Shown: piece after piece, positions 16,082-25,635 of the stretch
Numbering within the stretch: the first letter of the stretch is position 1
Layout: every line of letters begins with the position of its first letter
Assembly: GCF_020164495.1 (NCBI RefSeq)
Contig: NZ_JAIQYZ010000004.1
Location: forward strand, 62,001 to 126,000
Length of the DNA stretch: 64,000 bases
Direction: 5' to 3'
Source of the DNA: Psychroflexus lacisalsi
GTDB taxonomy: Bacteria; Bacteroidota; Bacteroidia; Flavobacteriales; Flavobacteriaceae
Position numbers and translations under genes: made by a program
The notes under the pieces: generated by a model
What the model saw: only the letters and a program-made list of their open reading frames with translations
Databases searched by the model: none
What the model was told of the DNA's origin: nothing

Positions 16082-18907
16082 ATGGACAAATATTCATTTT
16101 TAAATGCGATGCACCCATCGCAATTAGCCGACCTCTATAATCAATACTTACAAAATCCCGATGCCACTGAACCAAGTATGCGAGCCTTTTTTCAAGGCTT
16201 TGATTTTGGTATGGAATCTGGCGGATTCGAAGATGAGTCTTCCGAGAATTCCACAACTACAGTAAAGTTAAAAGATGCTGAAACCAAAGAAACTCAGCAG
16301 GTTCAAGTCCCGGAAAATGTCCAGAAGGAATTTCAGGTCGTCAATTTGATTGACGGCTACAGACATCGAGGTCATTTATTTACAAAAACAAACCCAGTAA
16401 GAGAACGCAGGAAGTATTCACCAAGACTAGATGTTGAAAACTTCGGTTTGTCAAAATCAGATTTAGATCTGGAATTTGAAGCTGGAGAAATCATTGGTAT
16501 TGGTAAAGCAACATTAAGACAAATCATAGATTTTCTTGAAAATGTCTTTTGTGATTCAATTGGTGTAGAATACGCTTACATCAGGAATCCTGAAGTCATT
16601 AAATGGATACAAGAACACATTTATAAAAATCAAAATAAGACCAACTTTTCTGAACCTCAAAAGAAAAATATATTACGCCGCTTGAATGAAGCTGTCATTT
16701 TTGAAAGTTTTCTTCATAAAAGTTATGTTGGTCAAAAACGTTTTTCACTTGAAGGTAACGAATCTTTAATTCCCGCTTTGGATACTCTGATCGAAGGTGC
16801 AGCAGATATGGGTGTGAAAGAATTTGTGATGGGAATGGCTCATCGTGGCCGACTCAATACTTTGGTAAATATCTTCGGTAAAAGTGCTAAGGATATTTTC
16901 AACGAGTTTGAGGGTAAAGATTATGACGTAGATGGATTTGATGGTGATGTAAAATACCACTTGGGCTGGACGTCTGTCCGTAAAACCGACTCTAATAAAG
17001 AAATTAATTTAAACATAGCCCCTAATCCTTCGCATTTGGAAACCGTAGGTTCTGTAGTGCAAGGTATTGCTAGGGCAAAACAGGATGATCATCACCTTGG
17101 TGAAGAACAAAATGTTCTACCAATCGTGGTTCATGGTGATGCTGCCATAGCTGGACAGGGAATTGCTTACGAGATTGTGCAAATGGCACAGCTAGATGGA
17201 TATAAGACGGGCGGAACCATTCATATTGTTGTCAATAATCAAATCGGTTTTACTACCAATTATATAGATGGGAGATCATCAATCTATTGTACAGATGTTG
17301 CTAAGGTGACTTTGTCTCCAGTATTACATGTGAATGCAGACGATGTTGAAGCGGTAGTTCATGCAATGAATTTTGCATTGCAATACAGAATGGAATTTGG
17401 AAGAGATGTGTTTATTGACCTGTTGGGTTATAGAAAGTATGGCCACAACGAAGGTGATGAACCAAAATTTACACAGCCAAAACTGTACAAAGCGATCTCA
17501 GAACATAAAAATCCAAGGGATATTTATGGTGATAAATTGATGGAAGAGGGTGTTATTGATAAAGAATATCTGGATCAATTAGAGGAAAAAGTTAAGTCTA
17601 AACTTAACGAAGAATACGAAGTTTCGAAAAAAGAAGAAAAATCTGTGGTTTCCAAAATCCTACAGGAAGAGTGGGAAGGCTATGAGCCTGCCAACAAGCA
17701 AAAAATGCTTGAGCCAGTAGATACTAAGTTTGACCTGGAGAGACTTTCGGAATTGGCAGAAGCCATCACGACATTGCCTGAGGATAAAAATTTTATGAGG
17801 AAGATAAAAAAACTCATAAAAGCACGTCATACCATGTACTTCGAGAAGAACGAACTGGACTGGGCGATGGGTGAAATTTTAGCTTATGCCACTTTACTTG
17901 ATGAAGGTCACGACGTGCGAATTTCAGGACAGGACGTGGAGCGAGGAACTTTTTCTCACAGACATGCTGTTATCAAGACAGAAAACAGTGAAGAAGAATA
18001 CGTGCCTCACAACAATATAAAAGATGATCAAGGTCATTTCTATATATACAATTCCTTACTTTCAGAATATGCAGTCGTTGGTTTTGACTATGGTTACGCG
18101 ATGGCAAGTCCTTCAACTTTGACCATCTGGGAAGCTCAATTTGGAGACTTCAGCAATGGGGCTCAAATTATGATTGACCAGTACATATCATCGGCAGAAG
18201 ATAAATGGAAAACACAGAATGGTCTTGTTTTGCTATTACCTCACGGGTATGAAGGTCAGGGTTCCGAGCATTCTTCAGGAAGAATGGAAAGATACCTTCA
18301 GTTATGTGCCAAAGACAATATGTTTGTTGCCAACTGTACCAGCCCAGCCAACTACTTCCACCTGTTGAGAAGACAGCTTAAAACAGATTATAGAAAACCT
18401 CTTGTCGTTTTCACACCTAAAAGTTTGTTGAGACATGCTGAGGTGATTTCGCCAAAAGAGGATCTGGCTGAAGGAAGCTTCCAAACGGTTATTGACGATC
18501 CAAAAGCCAAAGTAAAAGACATTAAAACCTTAGTATTCTGCTCAGGTAAGTTCTATTTTGATCTAAAGAAAAGAAGAGAAGAAGAGGGGAGAAAGGATGT
18601 TGCTCTAGTGAGAATTGAGCAATTGTTTCCGGTTCCAGAAGAAGAAATAGATAAAGTAATCAAGAGATATAAGAATGCTGAGGACATCGTTTGGGCTCAG
18701 GAAGAACCAAGAAATATGGGTGCTTATACACACTTATTGCTCCAATATCATAAGACCAAAGACTTTAGAGTGTGTAGCAGACGTTTTTACGGCTCTCCTG
18801 CTGCAGGTAGTCAGGCAAGATTTAAGAAAAGACACGAAGGAGTTATCGATTATGTATTCGACCCTTCAAAAGATAACAACATAAGAGATTATAAAAGTAA
18901 AAATTAA
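16082..18907 (+). CDS. sucA: 2-oxoglutarate dehydrogenase E1 component
   Basis: Thiamine-diphosphate-dependent decarboxylase of the citric acid cycle complex, 941 residues, matching the family (about 930). The N-terminus MDKYSFLNAMHPSQLADLYNQYL is the E1 segment that docks with E2. The substrate/ThDP region contains GMAHRGRLNTLVN and NPSHLE; the ThDP-Mg motif starts with HGDAAIAGQG and ends in NNQIGFTT. The transketolase-like C-terminal half contains LPHGYEGQGSEHSS and the C-terminal cap FYGSPAAGSQARFKKRH. E2 follows 20 bases downstream in the same operon; E3 is not in this window. Confidence 0.97.
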   Translation: MDKYSFLNAMHPSQLADLYNQYLQNPDATEPSMRAFFQGFDFGMESGGFEDESSENSTTTVKLKDAETKETQQVQVPENVQKEFQVVNLIDGYRHRGHLFTKTNPVRERRKYSPRLDVENFGLSKSDLDLEFEAGEIIGIGKATLRQIIDFLENVFCDSIGVEYAYIRNPEVIKWIQEHIYKNQNKTNFSEPQKKNILRRLNEAVIFESFLHKSYVGQKRFSLEGNESLIPALDTLIEGAADMGVKEFVMGMAHRGRLNTLVNIFGKSAKDIFNEFEGKDYDVDGFDGDVKYHLGWTSVRKTDSNKEINLNIAPNPSHLETVGSVVQGIARAKQDDHHLGEEQNVLPIVVHGDAAIAGQGIAYEIVQMAQLDGYKTGGTIHIVVNNQIGFTTNYIDGRSSIYCTDVAKVTLSPVLHVNADDVEAVVHAMNFALQYRMEFGRDVFIDLLGYRKYGHNEGDEPKFTQPKLYKAISEHKNPRDIYGDKLMEEGVIDKEYLDQLEEKVKSKLNEEYEVSKKEEKSVVSKILQEEWEGYEPANKQKMLEPVDTKFDLERLSELAEAITTLPEDKNFMRKIKKLIKARHTMYFEKNELDWAMGEILAYATLLDEGHDVRISGQDVERGTFSHRHAVIKTENSEEEYVPHNNIKDDQGHFYIYNSLLSEYAVVGFDYGYAMASPSTLTIWEAQFGDFSNGAQIMIDQYISSAEDKWKTQNGLVLLLPHGYEGQGSEHSSGRMERYLQLCAKDNMFVANCTSPANYFHLLRRQLKTDYRKPLVVFTPKSLLRHAEVISPKEDLAEGSFQTVIDDPKAKVKDIKTLVFCSGKFYFDLKKRREEEGRKDVALVRIEQLFPVPEEEIDKVIKRYKNAEDIVWAQEEPRNMGAYTHLLLQYHKTKDFRVCSRRFYGSPAAGSQARFKKRHEGVIDYVFDPSKDNNIRDYKSKN

Positions 18908-18927
18908 GATAAGAAACACATAATATT

Positions 18928-20208
18928 ATGGCTTTAGAAATGAAAGTCCCTTCACCGGGAGAGTCAATTAGCGAAGTTGAAATCGCAGAATGGTTAGTTA
19001 AAGACGGAGACTACGTAGAAAAAGATCAGGCAGTCGCTGAAGTTGATAGTGATAAAGCAACCTTAGAACTGCCAGCTGAAGCTTCAGGCATCATTACGCT
19101 CAAAGCTGAGGAAGGCGACGTCGTCCAGGTGGGCGAGGTGGTTTGCTTAATTGACACAGATGCTGAAAAGCCATCTGGCGGTAAGGATAAAGAAGATAAA
19201 TCTGAATCTAAAGAATCTTCAGACGATAAAAAATCTGAGGACAAAAAAGAGGAAAAGAAAAAAGAAGATAAATCTTCTTCTAAAGATAAAGAAGAAAAAT
19301 CCTCTTCAGATTCTAAAGAAACTTATGCTACGGGAAGCCCATCTCCAGCGGCTAAGAAAACTTTGGACGAGAAAAATATCGATTCTAAAGACGTTAAAGG
19401 AACTGGCAGAGACGGTAGAATTACCAAAGAAGATGCGGTGAATGCAGAATCTAAACCATCTATGGGTTCTCCAGGTAAAGGCAAACGCAGCGAGTCTCGA
19501 AGCAAAATGTCAATGCTGAGACGTAAAGTTGCCGAACGTTTGGTAAGTGTCAAAAATGAAACAGCGATGTTGACGACTTTCAATGAAGTTGACATGAAGC
19601 CTATTTTTGATCTGAGAGCAGATTATAAAGAGAAATTCAAAGAAACCCACGGCGTGAGTCTTGGATTTATGTCCTTCTTTACGTTGGCAGTAGTTCGTGC
19701 ATTGGACAAATTCCCAGCGGTCAACTCTATGATCGACGGTAAGGAAATGATCACTTACGATCATAAAGACATCAGTATTGCGGTTTCAGGGCCTAAAGGC
19801 TTGATGGTTCCGGTGATGCGTAATGCCGAAAACTTAGGCTTTAGAGGAGTTGAGCAGGAAGTGAAACGTTTGGCTTTAAGGGCTAGAGACGGAAAAATCA
19901 CTGTAGATGAAATGACAGGCGGAACCTTCACCATTTCCAACGGAGGTGTATTTGGTTCTATGCTATCGACCCCAATTATCAACCCACCACAAAGTGGAAT
20001 TTTGGGCATGCATAATATCCTCGAGCGTCCAGTTGCGATCGACGGCAAAGTAGAAATCCGCCCAATGATGTACGTGGCCTTATCTTACGACCACAGAATC
20101 ATCGACGGCAAAGAATCTGTTGGATTTTTGGTAGCGATCAAAGAAGCGCTGGAAGATCCAAAAGAACTCTTGATGGATGGTAACATAGAAAAAGCCCTAG
20201 AGCTTTAA
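18928..20208 (+). CDS. sucB: 2-oxoglutarate dehydrogenase E2, dihydrolipoyl succinyltransferase
   Basis: A protein of 426 residues with E2 architecture: lipoyl domain with the acceptor lysine in SDKATLE (Lys43), a long charged linker rich in Lys, Glu, Ser and Asp (about 75-132), a peripheral subunit-binding domain ([32 protein letters not shown] region, about 138-172) and the catalytic acyltransferase domain ending in [11 protein letters not shown] with its His and Asp. It transfers succinyl from lipoamide to CoA. It is co-transcribed with E1 and closed by the terminator at 20234. The linker is more charged than the usual Ala/Pro type. Confidence 0.97.
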   Translation: MALEMKVPSPGESISEVEIAEWLVKDGDYVEKDQAVAEVDSDKATLELPAEASGIITLKAEEGDVVQVGEVVCLIDTDAEKPSGGKDKEDKSESKESSDDKKSEDKKEEKKKEDKSSSKDKEEKSSSDSKETYATGSPSPAAKKTLDEKNIDSKDVKGTGRDGRITKEDAVNAESKPSMGSPGKGKRSESRSKMSMLRRKVAERLVSVKNETAMLTTFNEVDMKPIFDLRADYKEKFKETHGVSLGFMSFFTLAVVRALDKFPAVNSMIDGKEMITYDHKDISIAVSGPKGLMVPVMRNAENLGFRGVEQEVKRLALRARDGKITVDEMTGGTFTISNGGVFGSMLSTPIINPPQSGILGMHNILERPVAIDGKVEIRPMMYVALSYDHRIIDGKESVGFLVAIKEALEDPKELLMDGNIEKALEL

Positions 20209-20233
20209 GCTAGAAATCATCATAATTATAGCA

Positions 20234-20266
20234 ACCCTGAAGTTTTCATAGCTTCAGGGTTTTTTG
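20234..20266 (+). terminator. Terminator of the odhAB operon
   Basis: The perfect stem ACCCTGAAG/CTTCAGGGT with a nine-base loop is followed by six T residues, 25 bases after the E2 stop. Confidence 0.85.
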
Positions 20267-20403
20267 TTTTATAATGATTTTGCTTTAGTTAGCTTTCAAG
20301 GGTTTTGATACATTTCTTAAAGGTTTTGAGTCGGCTTGGAGATCCAGCTTGGTGAGGATGATAAACTGAAGGGGTTACGTTGGATTAGATTAATTTAATT
20401 TAT

Positions 20404-20436
20404 TTTGTAACTGTTTGATGTAAAAGTGTAAATTTG
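20404..20436 (+). promoter_or_regulatory. Promoter of the secreted hypothetical gene
   Basis: TTTG (20404-20407), 21-base spacer, TAAATTTG (20429-20436): a full match to the Bacteroidetes promoter, 49 bases before the start codon. Confidence 0.65.
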
Positions 20437-20485
20437 TGAGACTGAGACTTTGATCTTAGAAAATAGATAGAATTATTAAATTCAA

Positions 20486-21547
20486 ATGAATAAATTTTTT
20501 CTCTTAGTCTTAACTTTCTGGTTTAGCATTATTTTCTCCCAAGAGAGTCCAGTCGACCGCTATATCTCAAAAATTGAGAATATCGATCATAATGATTGTG
20601 TAAAATCAATGCTTATTGAAGACACGAAATACGATAATAATGAAGAGAGGAAAGATCATTTATCTGAAAAATTTGAAGTGAAATTTGATAAAAATAGTAA
20701 TATTTTAAAGCATATAGTCTACAGTAAGGTTTTAAATAAACCCTTTAAAATAACTACTTATGATGATCAAAATAGAATTTTAAAAGTTGAGATTTATAAA
20801 GGGAATGGGAATGGAGAAGCTTTAATTCAATATTTCAGAGATGGTTTAAAAAAACCTGATTCAATTAAGATTTTTTCTTTAGATATGGTGGAAAGAAGAA
20901 AGTATATCAACTACTTTAAAAATAAATTAGTTATAAGACGTGATCTTATTGAAAATGACATATTAAGATTTTATAGACTATATAAATACGATTCGAAAAA
21001 CCATTTAACGAAAGAACTTAATATTAATACCGAAAACGGGTTCGGCGTTAAAAATAAATTGGGTGGTAACACAACCATAAAGTTGAATTCAAACGATTCA
21101 ACTTTATATAATACTAAGATTATTGGTGATACAATTATCAAGAAAAGAGAAACGTATGAAGGCCTATTAGTAACTGATAAAACTTATAAAGATGAAAATC
21201 TAGAATTTAAAATTCAGGAACAAACTTCTAGGCAAAGTGGACTCACGTTTCAAACAAGGGCCCATTATAAATGGAAAGATTCTATCAAAATAGAACATAA
21301 ATATTATAAAGACGATAACGCTATAAAAAGTTATTTTCAAACCTACATTTATGAAGATAAAATAGTTTCCAAATGGGTAGATTCAAGAATGATGAAAAAT
21401 GGAGAATCAGAAAAAAGCGACGTCATCTATATTAAAACAATTTATGACAAAAATGAGAATTGGATTAATAAAACATATTTCAGGAATGACCTGATAAAAA
21501 GAAAAATTGGAAGAAAAATCGAGTATTATTGTCAAGACTCTTATTGA
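20486..21547 (+). CDS. Secreted hypothetical protein
   Basis: A protein of 353 residues with a clear signal peptide (MNKFFLLVLTFWFSIIFSQ). The mature chain is rich in Lys, Asp, Asn and Tyr, with repeated Y-D/K-D segments (YDDQNRILKVEIY, YKYDSKNHLTKEL, YKDDNAIKSYFQTYIYED, IYDKNENWINKTYF) that look like short beta hairpins resembling YD-type repeats. I do not recognise a family and see no catalytic motif. It sits alone with its own promoter. Base composition is more AT-rich than the upstream metabolic genes. Confidence 0.75.
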   Translation: MNKFFLLVLTFWFSIIFSQESPVDRYISKIENIDHNDCVKSMLIEDTKYDNNEERKDHLSEKFEVKFDKNSNILKHIVYSKVLNKPFKITTYDDQNRILKVEIYKGNGNGEALIQYFRDGLKKPDSIKIFSLDMVERRKYINYFKNKLVIRRDLIENDILRFYRLYKYDSKNHLTKELNINTENGFGVKNKLGGNTTIKLNSNDSTLYNTKIIGDTIIKKRETYEGLLVTDKTYKDENLEFKIQEQTSRQSGLTFQTRAHYKWKDSIKIEHKYYKDDNAIKSYFQTYIYEDKIVSKWVDSRMMKNGESEKSDVIYIKTIYDKNENWINKTYFRNDLIKRKIGRKIEYYCQDSY

Positions 21548-21575
21548 TTCAAATCGGTGTATTACCATTTAATAA

Positions 21576-21719
21576 ACCTGTAAAATAGAGCACGAACTTA
21601 ACGAACCTAAACTAAGAGAATGCAATGAATCCATAAAAACAACCCCTTCTAATTCAGAATTACCATCGCCACCTCTGACAACAGCTCCCGATTCAGAAAA
21701 TACTGAAGAAGAGTTTTAG
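21576..21719 (+). pseudogene. Orphan C-terminal coding remnant
   Basis: An open frame of 47 codons with no ATG, GTG or TTG ends in an acidic, Pro-rich tail (LPSPPLTTAP, then ENTEEEF and stop). The composition is protein-like, but nothing identifies a family. It may be the leftover end of a gene lost between 21548 and 21728; chance openness cannot be excluded. Confidence 0.2.
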
Positions 21720-21746
21720 TAATGCGATGTGATCAAGTTTAAACCT

Positions 21747-22028
21747 ATGGCCCACGGAAGTTTATCACATTTTAAAGCAACCTTAGCAAGAAAACAAGAA
21801 CGCAATCAAAAACGGCAAGCGAGGTCTGATAGAAAAGCAAATTATAAGAGTTCAAATTCTAAAACTAAATTGAAGGAACCTGAGCTATCTGTGTCTGAGC
21901 TCAATAAAGTAAAAGCAGATATCAGAGCAAAACTAAAATCAGAGAGCAAAAAACGTCTTATTAAAGTGTTTATCATTATGCTTTTACTTACTTCACTTTT
22001 ATTGTCCTTAGCTTTCTTTTTCGGTTAG
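21747..22028 (+). CDS. Small basic membrane protein
   Basis: A protein of 93 residues: a strongly basic, Arg/Lys-rich N-terminal half (ARKQERNQKRQARSDRKANY), a short helical segment and one C-terminal membrane helix (VFIIMLLLTSLLLSLAFFFG), so it should be tail-anchored with a cytosolic basic domain. I use the ATG at 21747; a GTG at 21729 in the same frame would add six residues. It is followed after 51 bases by another small membrane protein in the same direction. No function is known. Confidence 0.6.
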   Translation: MAHGSLSHFKATLARKQERNQKRQARSDRKANYKSSNSKTKLKEPELSVSELNKVKADIRAKLKSESKKRLIKVFIIMLLLTSLLLSLAFFFG

Positions 22029-22079
22029 AACAGATTTTATAAATTAACTATTAACACAACTATTTTAAAAACAGTACAA

Positions 22080-22313
22080 ATGGAACAAGTAACTCCTGCC
22101 GTCTCCAAAGGCGATCAACCCGAAAAGGATAAGGATGCGAAAAAGTCCAAAATTATAAGTGCCCTGGCGATTGGATTTCTTGCAGGCGTTGTGATGTTTG
22201 GACTCATTTCAGTGATCTATTCAGAAAACTATGTGGTAATTCTACCTCTGCTTTTCCCCATTTTTTTTATTTATAAAATTTTGGACAAGTCGAAAAAGAA
22301 GACCTCTAATTAA
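22080..22313 (+). CDS. Small two-helix membrane protein
   Basis: A protein of 77 residues with a charged N-terminus (SKGDQPEKDKDAKKSK) and two hydrophobic helices (about 26-45 and 52-68: ALAIGFLAGVVMFGLISVIY and VVILPLLFPIFFIYKIL), ending in lysines. It looks like a conserved small inner-membrane protein. Function unknown. Its end converges with the retropepsin-like gene 15 bases away. Confidence 0.6.
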   Translation: MEQVTPAVSKGDQPEKDKDAKKSKIISALAIGFLAGVVMFGLISVIYSENYVVILPLLFPIFFIYKILDKSKKKTSN

Positions 22314-22328
22314 CTCAGATAGGCTGAT

Positions 22329-22766
22329 TTACTTCAAATACAAATAATCCGTCTTATAATCAATCACAGCTTTGCCTTTTTTGAGAATATCAGCACCGAT
22401 GATGCCATGAACCAATTCTGCATCATGGTCGCTTAAGGCTTTGTTGACGTGCGACAAGTCAAATAAAATCAAATCCACTTTCTTTTTGGTCCATTTTCCA
22501 ATGCTCACTTTGTTGTTGGTTGAGGCCTTGGTGAGCATATTGGTGGCGCCAGCGCCGGCCGCTTTGATATTGCTGTCTTCAGAAAACAAATTGAAATGTT
22601 CTGCATAGGTAAAATCGATGCACGAACTCGAGGCGCCAGTATCTATTAGAAAACTGCCTTCCACACCATTAATAATCACTTTACACTCAAAATGATTGGT
22701 TTCGGTGCTATTCATTTTAAGGGCTTTGTAGTTTTTTTCTTTCAGAAAAGATTTTAAAGAAGACAT
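22329..22766 (-). CDS. Retropepsin-like aspartic protease
   Basis: A protein of 145 residues with a single aspartic-protease domain of the clan AA type. The active site reads FLIDTGASSSCID (about residues 38-50), followed by the flap-like GAGATN segment and the second hydrophobic Gly motif HGIIGADILKKGKAVID. These bacterial single-domain proteins act as dimers by family analogy. No signal peptide is present, so it is probably cytoplasmic. It is transcribed divergently from tatD, with 50 bases between the two starts. Confidence 0.85.
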   Translation of the reverse strand: MSSLKSFLKEKNYKALKMNSTETNHFECKVIINGVEGSFLIDTGASSSCIDFTYAEHFNLFSEDSNIKAAGAGATNMLTKASTNNKVSIGKWTKKKVDLILFDLSHVNKALSDHDAELVHGIIGADILKKGKAVIDYKTDYLYLK

Positions 22767-22804
22767 TTATTGATTTTTCGGCAAATATAAAGTTTCGTTT
22801 TAAA

Positions 22805-22812
22805 TAAATTTG
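22805..22812 (+). promoter_or_regulatory. Promoter box TAAATTTG of tatD, near-leaderless
   Basis: An exact TAnnTTTG box ends four bases before the tatD ATG, so the predicted transcript start lies at the start codon itself. Confidence 0.55.
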
Positions 22813-22816
22813 CTCC

Positions 22817-23584
22817 ATGATAATAACAGATACTCACACCCATTTATATTCTGAAGCTTTTAACGAAGATAGAGCGGAAGTCATACAGAGAGCGATCGAT
22901 AACAACGTTAAGCGTTTTTTTATCCCTGCGATAGATTCAGAAACCACACAAGCTATGTACGATCTGGAAAAGCAATTTCCAGAACACATATTTTTAATGA
23001 TGGGATTGCATCCTACTTCAATTTCAGAAACAGTGGAGCAAGAGCTTCAGCATATCGAGGAGCAACTTCAGAAGAGAAGTTTTTACGCTATTGGAGAAAT
23101 CGGCATTGATTTATACTGGGATAAAAGTTTTTTTGAAGCTCAGCGTAAAGCCTTCAAAAGGCAGATCCAGCTGGCAAAAAAATACAAACTTCCAATTGTG
23201 ATTCACTGTCGGGAAGCTTTTGATGAGGTATTTGAGGTTTTGGAAGAAGAAAAAGGAGATGACTTGTATGGGATTTTCCATTGTTTTACCGGGACCAAAG
23301 CGCAAGCAGAACAAGCTATAAGTTATAATATGAAATTGGGAATAGGAGGTGTGGTGACCTTCAAGAATGGAAAGATTGATCAATTCATTAACGAAATAGA
23401 CTTAAAGCATATCGTTTTGGAAACCGATGCGCCTTATCTTGCACCAAAACCTTACAGAGGAAAGCGCAATGAAAGTGCTCACGTTTTAAAAGTTGCCGAA
23501 AAACTTTCAGACTTATATAATGTAAGTTTGGAAAAAATAACAGAGCAAACTACACAAAATTCTAAAGACGTCTTCGGAATTTAA
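22817..23584 (+). CDS. tatD: TatD-family metal-dependent DNase
   Basis: Amidohydrolase-superfamily deoxyribonuclease of 255 residues, in line with the family (about 260). Metal ligands are visible in DTHTHLY (residues 5-11), the glutamate of IGEIGIDLYWD, IVIHCREAF, FHCFTGT and the late ETDAPYL. It probably takes part in DNA turnover or repair in the cytoplasm. L-asparaginase follows 13 bases downstream, suggesting a two-gene operon. Confidence 0.93.
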   Translation: MIITDTHTHLYSEAFNEDRAEVIQRAIDNNVKRFFIPAIDSETTQAMYDLEKQFPEHIFLMMGLHPTSISETVEQELQHIEEQLQKRSFYAIGEIGIDLYWDKSFFEAQRKAFKRQIQLAKKYKLPIVIHCREAFDEVFEVLEEEKGDDLYGIFHCFTGTKAQAEQAISYNMKLGIGGVVTFKNGKIDQFINEIDLKHIVLETDAPYLAPKPYRGKRNESAHVLKVAEKLSDLYNVSLEKITEQTTQNSKDVFGI

Positions 23585-23597
23585 TACAGTTCACTTT

Positions 23598-24617
23598 ATG
23601 TCAAAAATTCTATTAGTATATACGGGGGGTACCATAGGGATGATCAAAAATCCAGAAACCGGTGCGCTTACTGCATTCAATTTTGACGAATTACTATCTA
23701 ACATTCCTGAACTTAAACTCTTGGAGCACGAGATCAGTACTGTAAGCTTTGAAAAGCCAGTTGATTCCTCGGATATGGACACAACCGATTATGTGAAACT
23801 CGCAAACCTCATTGAAGAAAATTTTGAGGACTATGATGGTTTTGTTGTACTTCATGGTAGCGATACAATGTCTTACACTGCTTCTGTGATTTCTTTTATG
23901 TTTGAAAACCTAAAAAAACCAATCATTTTCACGGGGTCTCAACTGCCGATTGGAGATCTAAGGACAGACGCCAAAGAAAACCTGATTACCAGCATTCAAC
24001 TTGCCGGCCTCAAAGAGCAAGGCAAAACTGTGATAAAAGAAGTTGGGCTTTATTTTGAGTATAAGCTTTATAGGGCCAATAGAACTACAAAGGTAAATGC
24101 CGAGCATTTTGAAGCCTTTGAATCTGCAAATTTTCCACCAATTGCGGAGTCTGGTGTAAACCTGAAAATCAATTACGAGAAGCTGTTGAAGCCAAATATG
24201 AGGAAGAAAATGGTTATTCATAAATCATTAAACGATAATATTTTAATCCTGAAGCTTTTTCCTGGTATAAATTACGATACACTGCATCATATTTTTAACA
24301 CACCTCATGTAGAAGGAATCATATTGGAAACTTTTGGCAGTGGTAATGCAAAAACAGATAAATGGTTTGTAGATCTTTTGAAAGATCTTGTTGGTAGAGG
24401 TGTTTACGTGGTAAATGTCACTCAATGTGTTGGTGGAGGCGTATTAATGGGAAAGTACGCTGCGAGTGAAGGCTTAAAAAGGCTTGGTATAATAAGTGGT
24501 GGAGACATAACGACAGAGGCGGCTGTAGGAAAAATGATGTATCTTTTGAACAAAAATCTTGGTCCAAAAGTATTTAAAACTATATTTGAAACCTCTTTAC
24601 GAGGTGAAATGAATTAA
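23598..24617 (+). CDS. ansA: Type I (cytoplasmic) L-asparaginase
   Basis: A protein of 339 residues hydrolysing asparagine to aspartate and ammonia. The first catalytic threonine is in YTGGTIGM (about residues 7-14); the second triad segment reads VLHGSDTMSYTAS, with FTGSQLPIGDLRTDA next. No signal peptide is present, which fits the type I enzyme. It follows tatD closely and ends about 80 bases before a tRNA-Ser gene. Confidence 0.93.
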   Translation: MSKILLVYTGGTIGMIKNPETGALTAFNFDELLSNIPELKLLEHEISTVSFEKPVDSSDMDTTDYVKLANLIEENFEDYDGFVVLHGSDTMSYTASVISFMFENLKKPIIFTGSQLPIGDLRTDAKENLITSIQLAGLKEQGKTVIKEVGLYFEYKLYRANRTTKVNAEHFEAFESANFPPIAESGVNLKINYEKLLKPNMRKKMVIHKSLNDNILILKLFPGINYDTLHHIFNTPHVEGIILETFGSGNAKTDKWFVDLLKDLVGRGVYVVNVTQCVGGGVLMGKYAASEGLKRLGIISGGDITTEAAVGKMMYLLNKNLGPKVFKTIFETSLRGEMN

Positions 24618-24696
24618 AAATTAACGTTCAATTCCTGCTATAAAAGTATTTTTTTTTATTTATTTGCTAAGTATTAGTTAACGTTCATTAATATAA

Positions 24697-24786
24697 AGAG
24701 AGGTGACCGAGCGGTCGAAGGTGTACGCCTGGAAAGCGTATGTTCCGATTGTATCGGAACCGAGGGTTCGAATCCCTTCCTCTCTG
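24697..24786 (+). tRNA. tRNA-Ser (anticodon GGA)
   Basis: Cloverleaf with acceptor AGAGAGG/CCTCTCT, discriminator G, anticodon stem ACGC/GCGT region around loop CTGGAAA (GGA), a long variable arm GTTCCGATTGTATCGGAAC and T-arm GAGGGTTCGAATCCCTT. CCA is not encoded. The second tRNA-Ser in the window is at 2296. Confidence 0.95.
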
Positions 24787-24841
24787 CTTTTTCAAACTAA
24801 AAATCATTAAACACTAATTATTAATTCTAAGACAGACAACA

Positions 24842-25630
24842 ATGAAAAGATTATTTTCAATTTTAACTATTTTAGCCATCATGGCGGTTGGTAACACAAC
24901 TTTAACAGCAGCAAATTCTTCTGACATTTTTACTGAAGCAGCTGTGAATTTTGTACAAGATGATGTAGATGCGTCTGGTGAAGAAGCCGAAGAAAGTGTA
25001 GGTTTTCACCAAGAATTAAAAAAGCGTTTCATTGAAGGTGGACCTGGATTTATGGGTATCGTTCTTCTATGTTTAATTCTTGGGCTTGCAATTGCTTTTG
25101 AAAGAATTATTTACTTAAACTTAGCGACAACCAACTCAAAGAAACTTGCTGAAAGTGTTGAAGAAGCAATGAAGAGTGGTGGTGCAGAAGCTGCAAAGGA
25201 AGTTTGTAGAAATACAAGTGGACCAGTAGCCTCTATCTATTATCAGGGTATTGATAGAATGGATGAAGGTATTGAAGCTTCAGAAAAGGCTGTAGTGGCT
25301 TACGGTGGTGTTCAAATGGGACAACTGGAAAAAAATGTTTCTTGGGTGTCTTTATTTATAGCACTTGCTCCTATGCTTGGTTTCATGGGTACTGTTATAG
25401 GTATGATTCAAGCCTTCGATAAGATTGAAGCAGCTGGTGATATGCAGCCATCTTTGGTAGCTGGAGGTATTAAAGTAGCCTTATTAACAACTGTATTTGG
25501 TTTGATAGTAGCTATTATACTTCAGGTTTTTTATAATTATATCATCGCTAAGATTGATAGTATTGTAAATGATATGGAAGATGCTTCGATTACTCTTATC
25601 GACATCTTAGTTGCACACAAAAACAAATAA
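24842..25630 (+). CDS. exbB: ExbB/TolQ/MotA-type proton channel subunit
   Basis: Inner-membrane proton channel of 262 residues that, with ExbD partners, energises TonB-like or surface machines. A signal-like hydrophobic N-terminus and acidic segment precede the first helix (GFMGIVLLCLILGLAIAFERI, about 64-84), and the conserved core is present: ISxxLGFMGTVIGMIQAF and a final helix (VFGLIVAIILQVFYNYIIA). It is the first gene of a run exbB-membrane protein-exbD-exbD-porT. In this phylum such runs sit near PorT and are thought to power envelope functions. Confidence 0.92.
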   Translation: MKRLFSILTILAIMAVGNTTLTAANSSDIFTEAAVNFVQDDVDASGEEAEESVGFHQELKKRFIEGGPGFMGIVLLCLILGLAIAFERIIYLNLATTNSKKLAESVEEAMKSGGAEAAKEVCRNTSGPVASIYYQGIDRMDEGIEASEKAVVAYGGVQMGQLEKNVSWVSLFIALAPMLGFMGTVIGMIQAFDKIEAAGDMQPSLVAGGIKVALLTTVFGLIVAIILQVFYNYIIAKIDSIVNDMEDASITLIDILVAHKNK

Positions 25631-25635
25631 TCAAT

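Noticed and set aside
22329-22766. Retroviral or retroelement protease
   Set aside because: The DTGAS motif belongs to a normal bacterial single-domain family; no reverse transcriptase or repeats are nearby.
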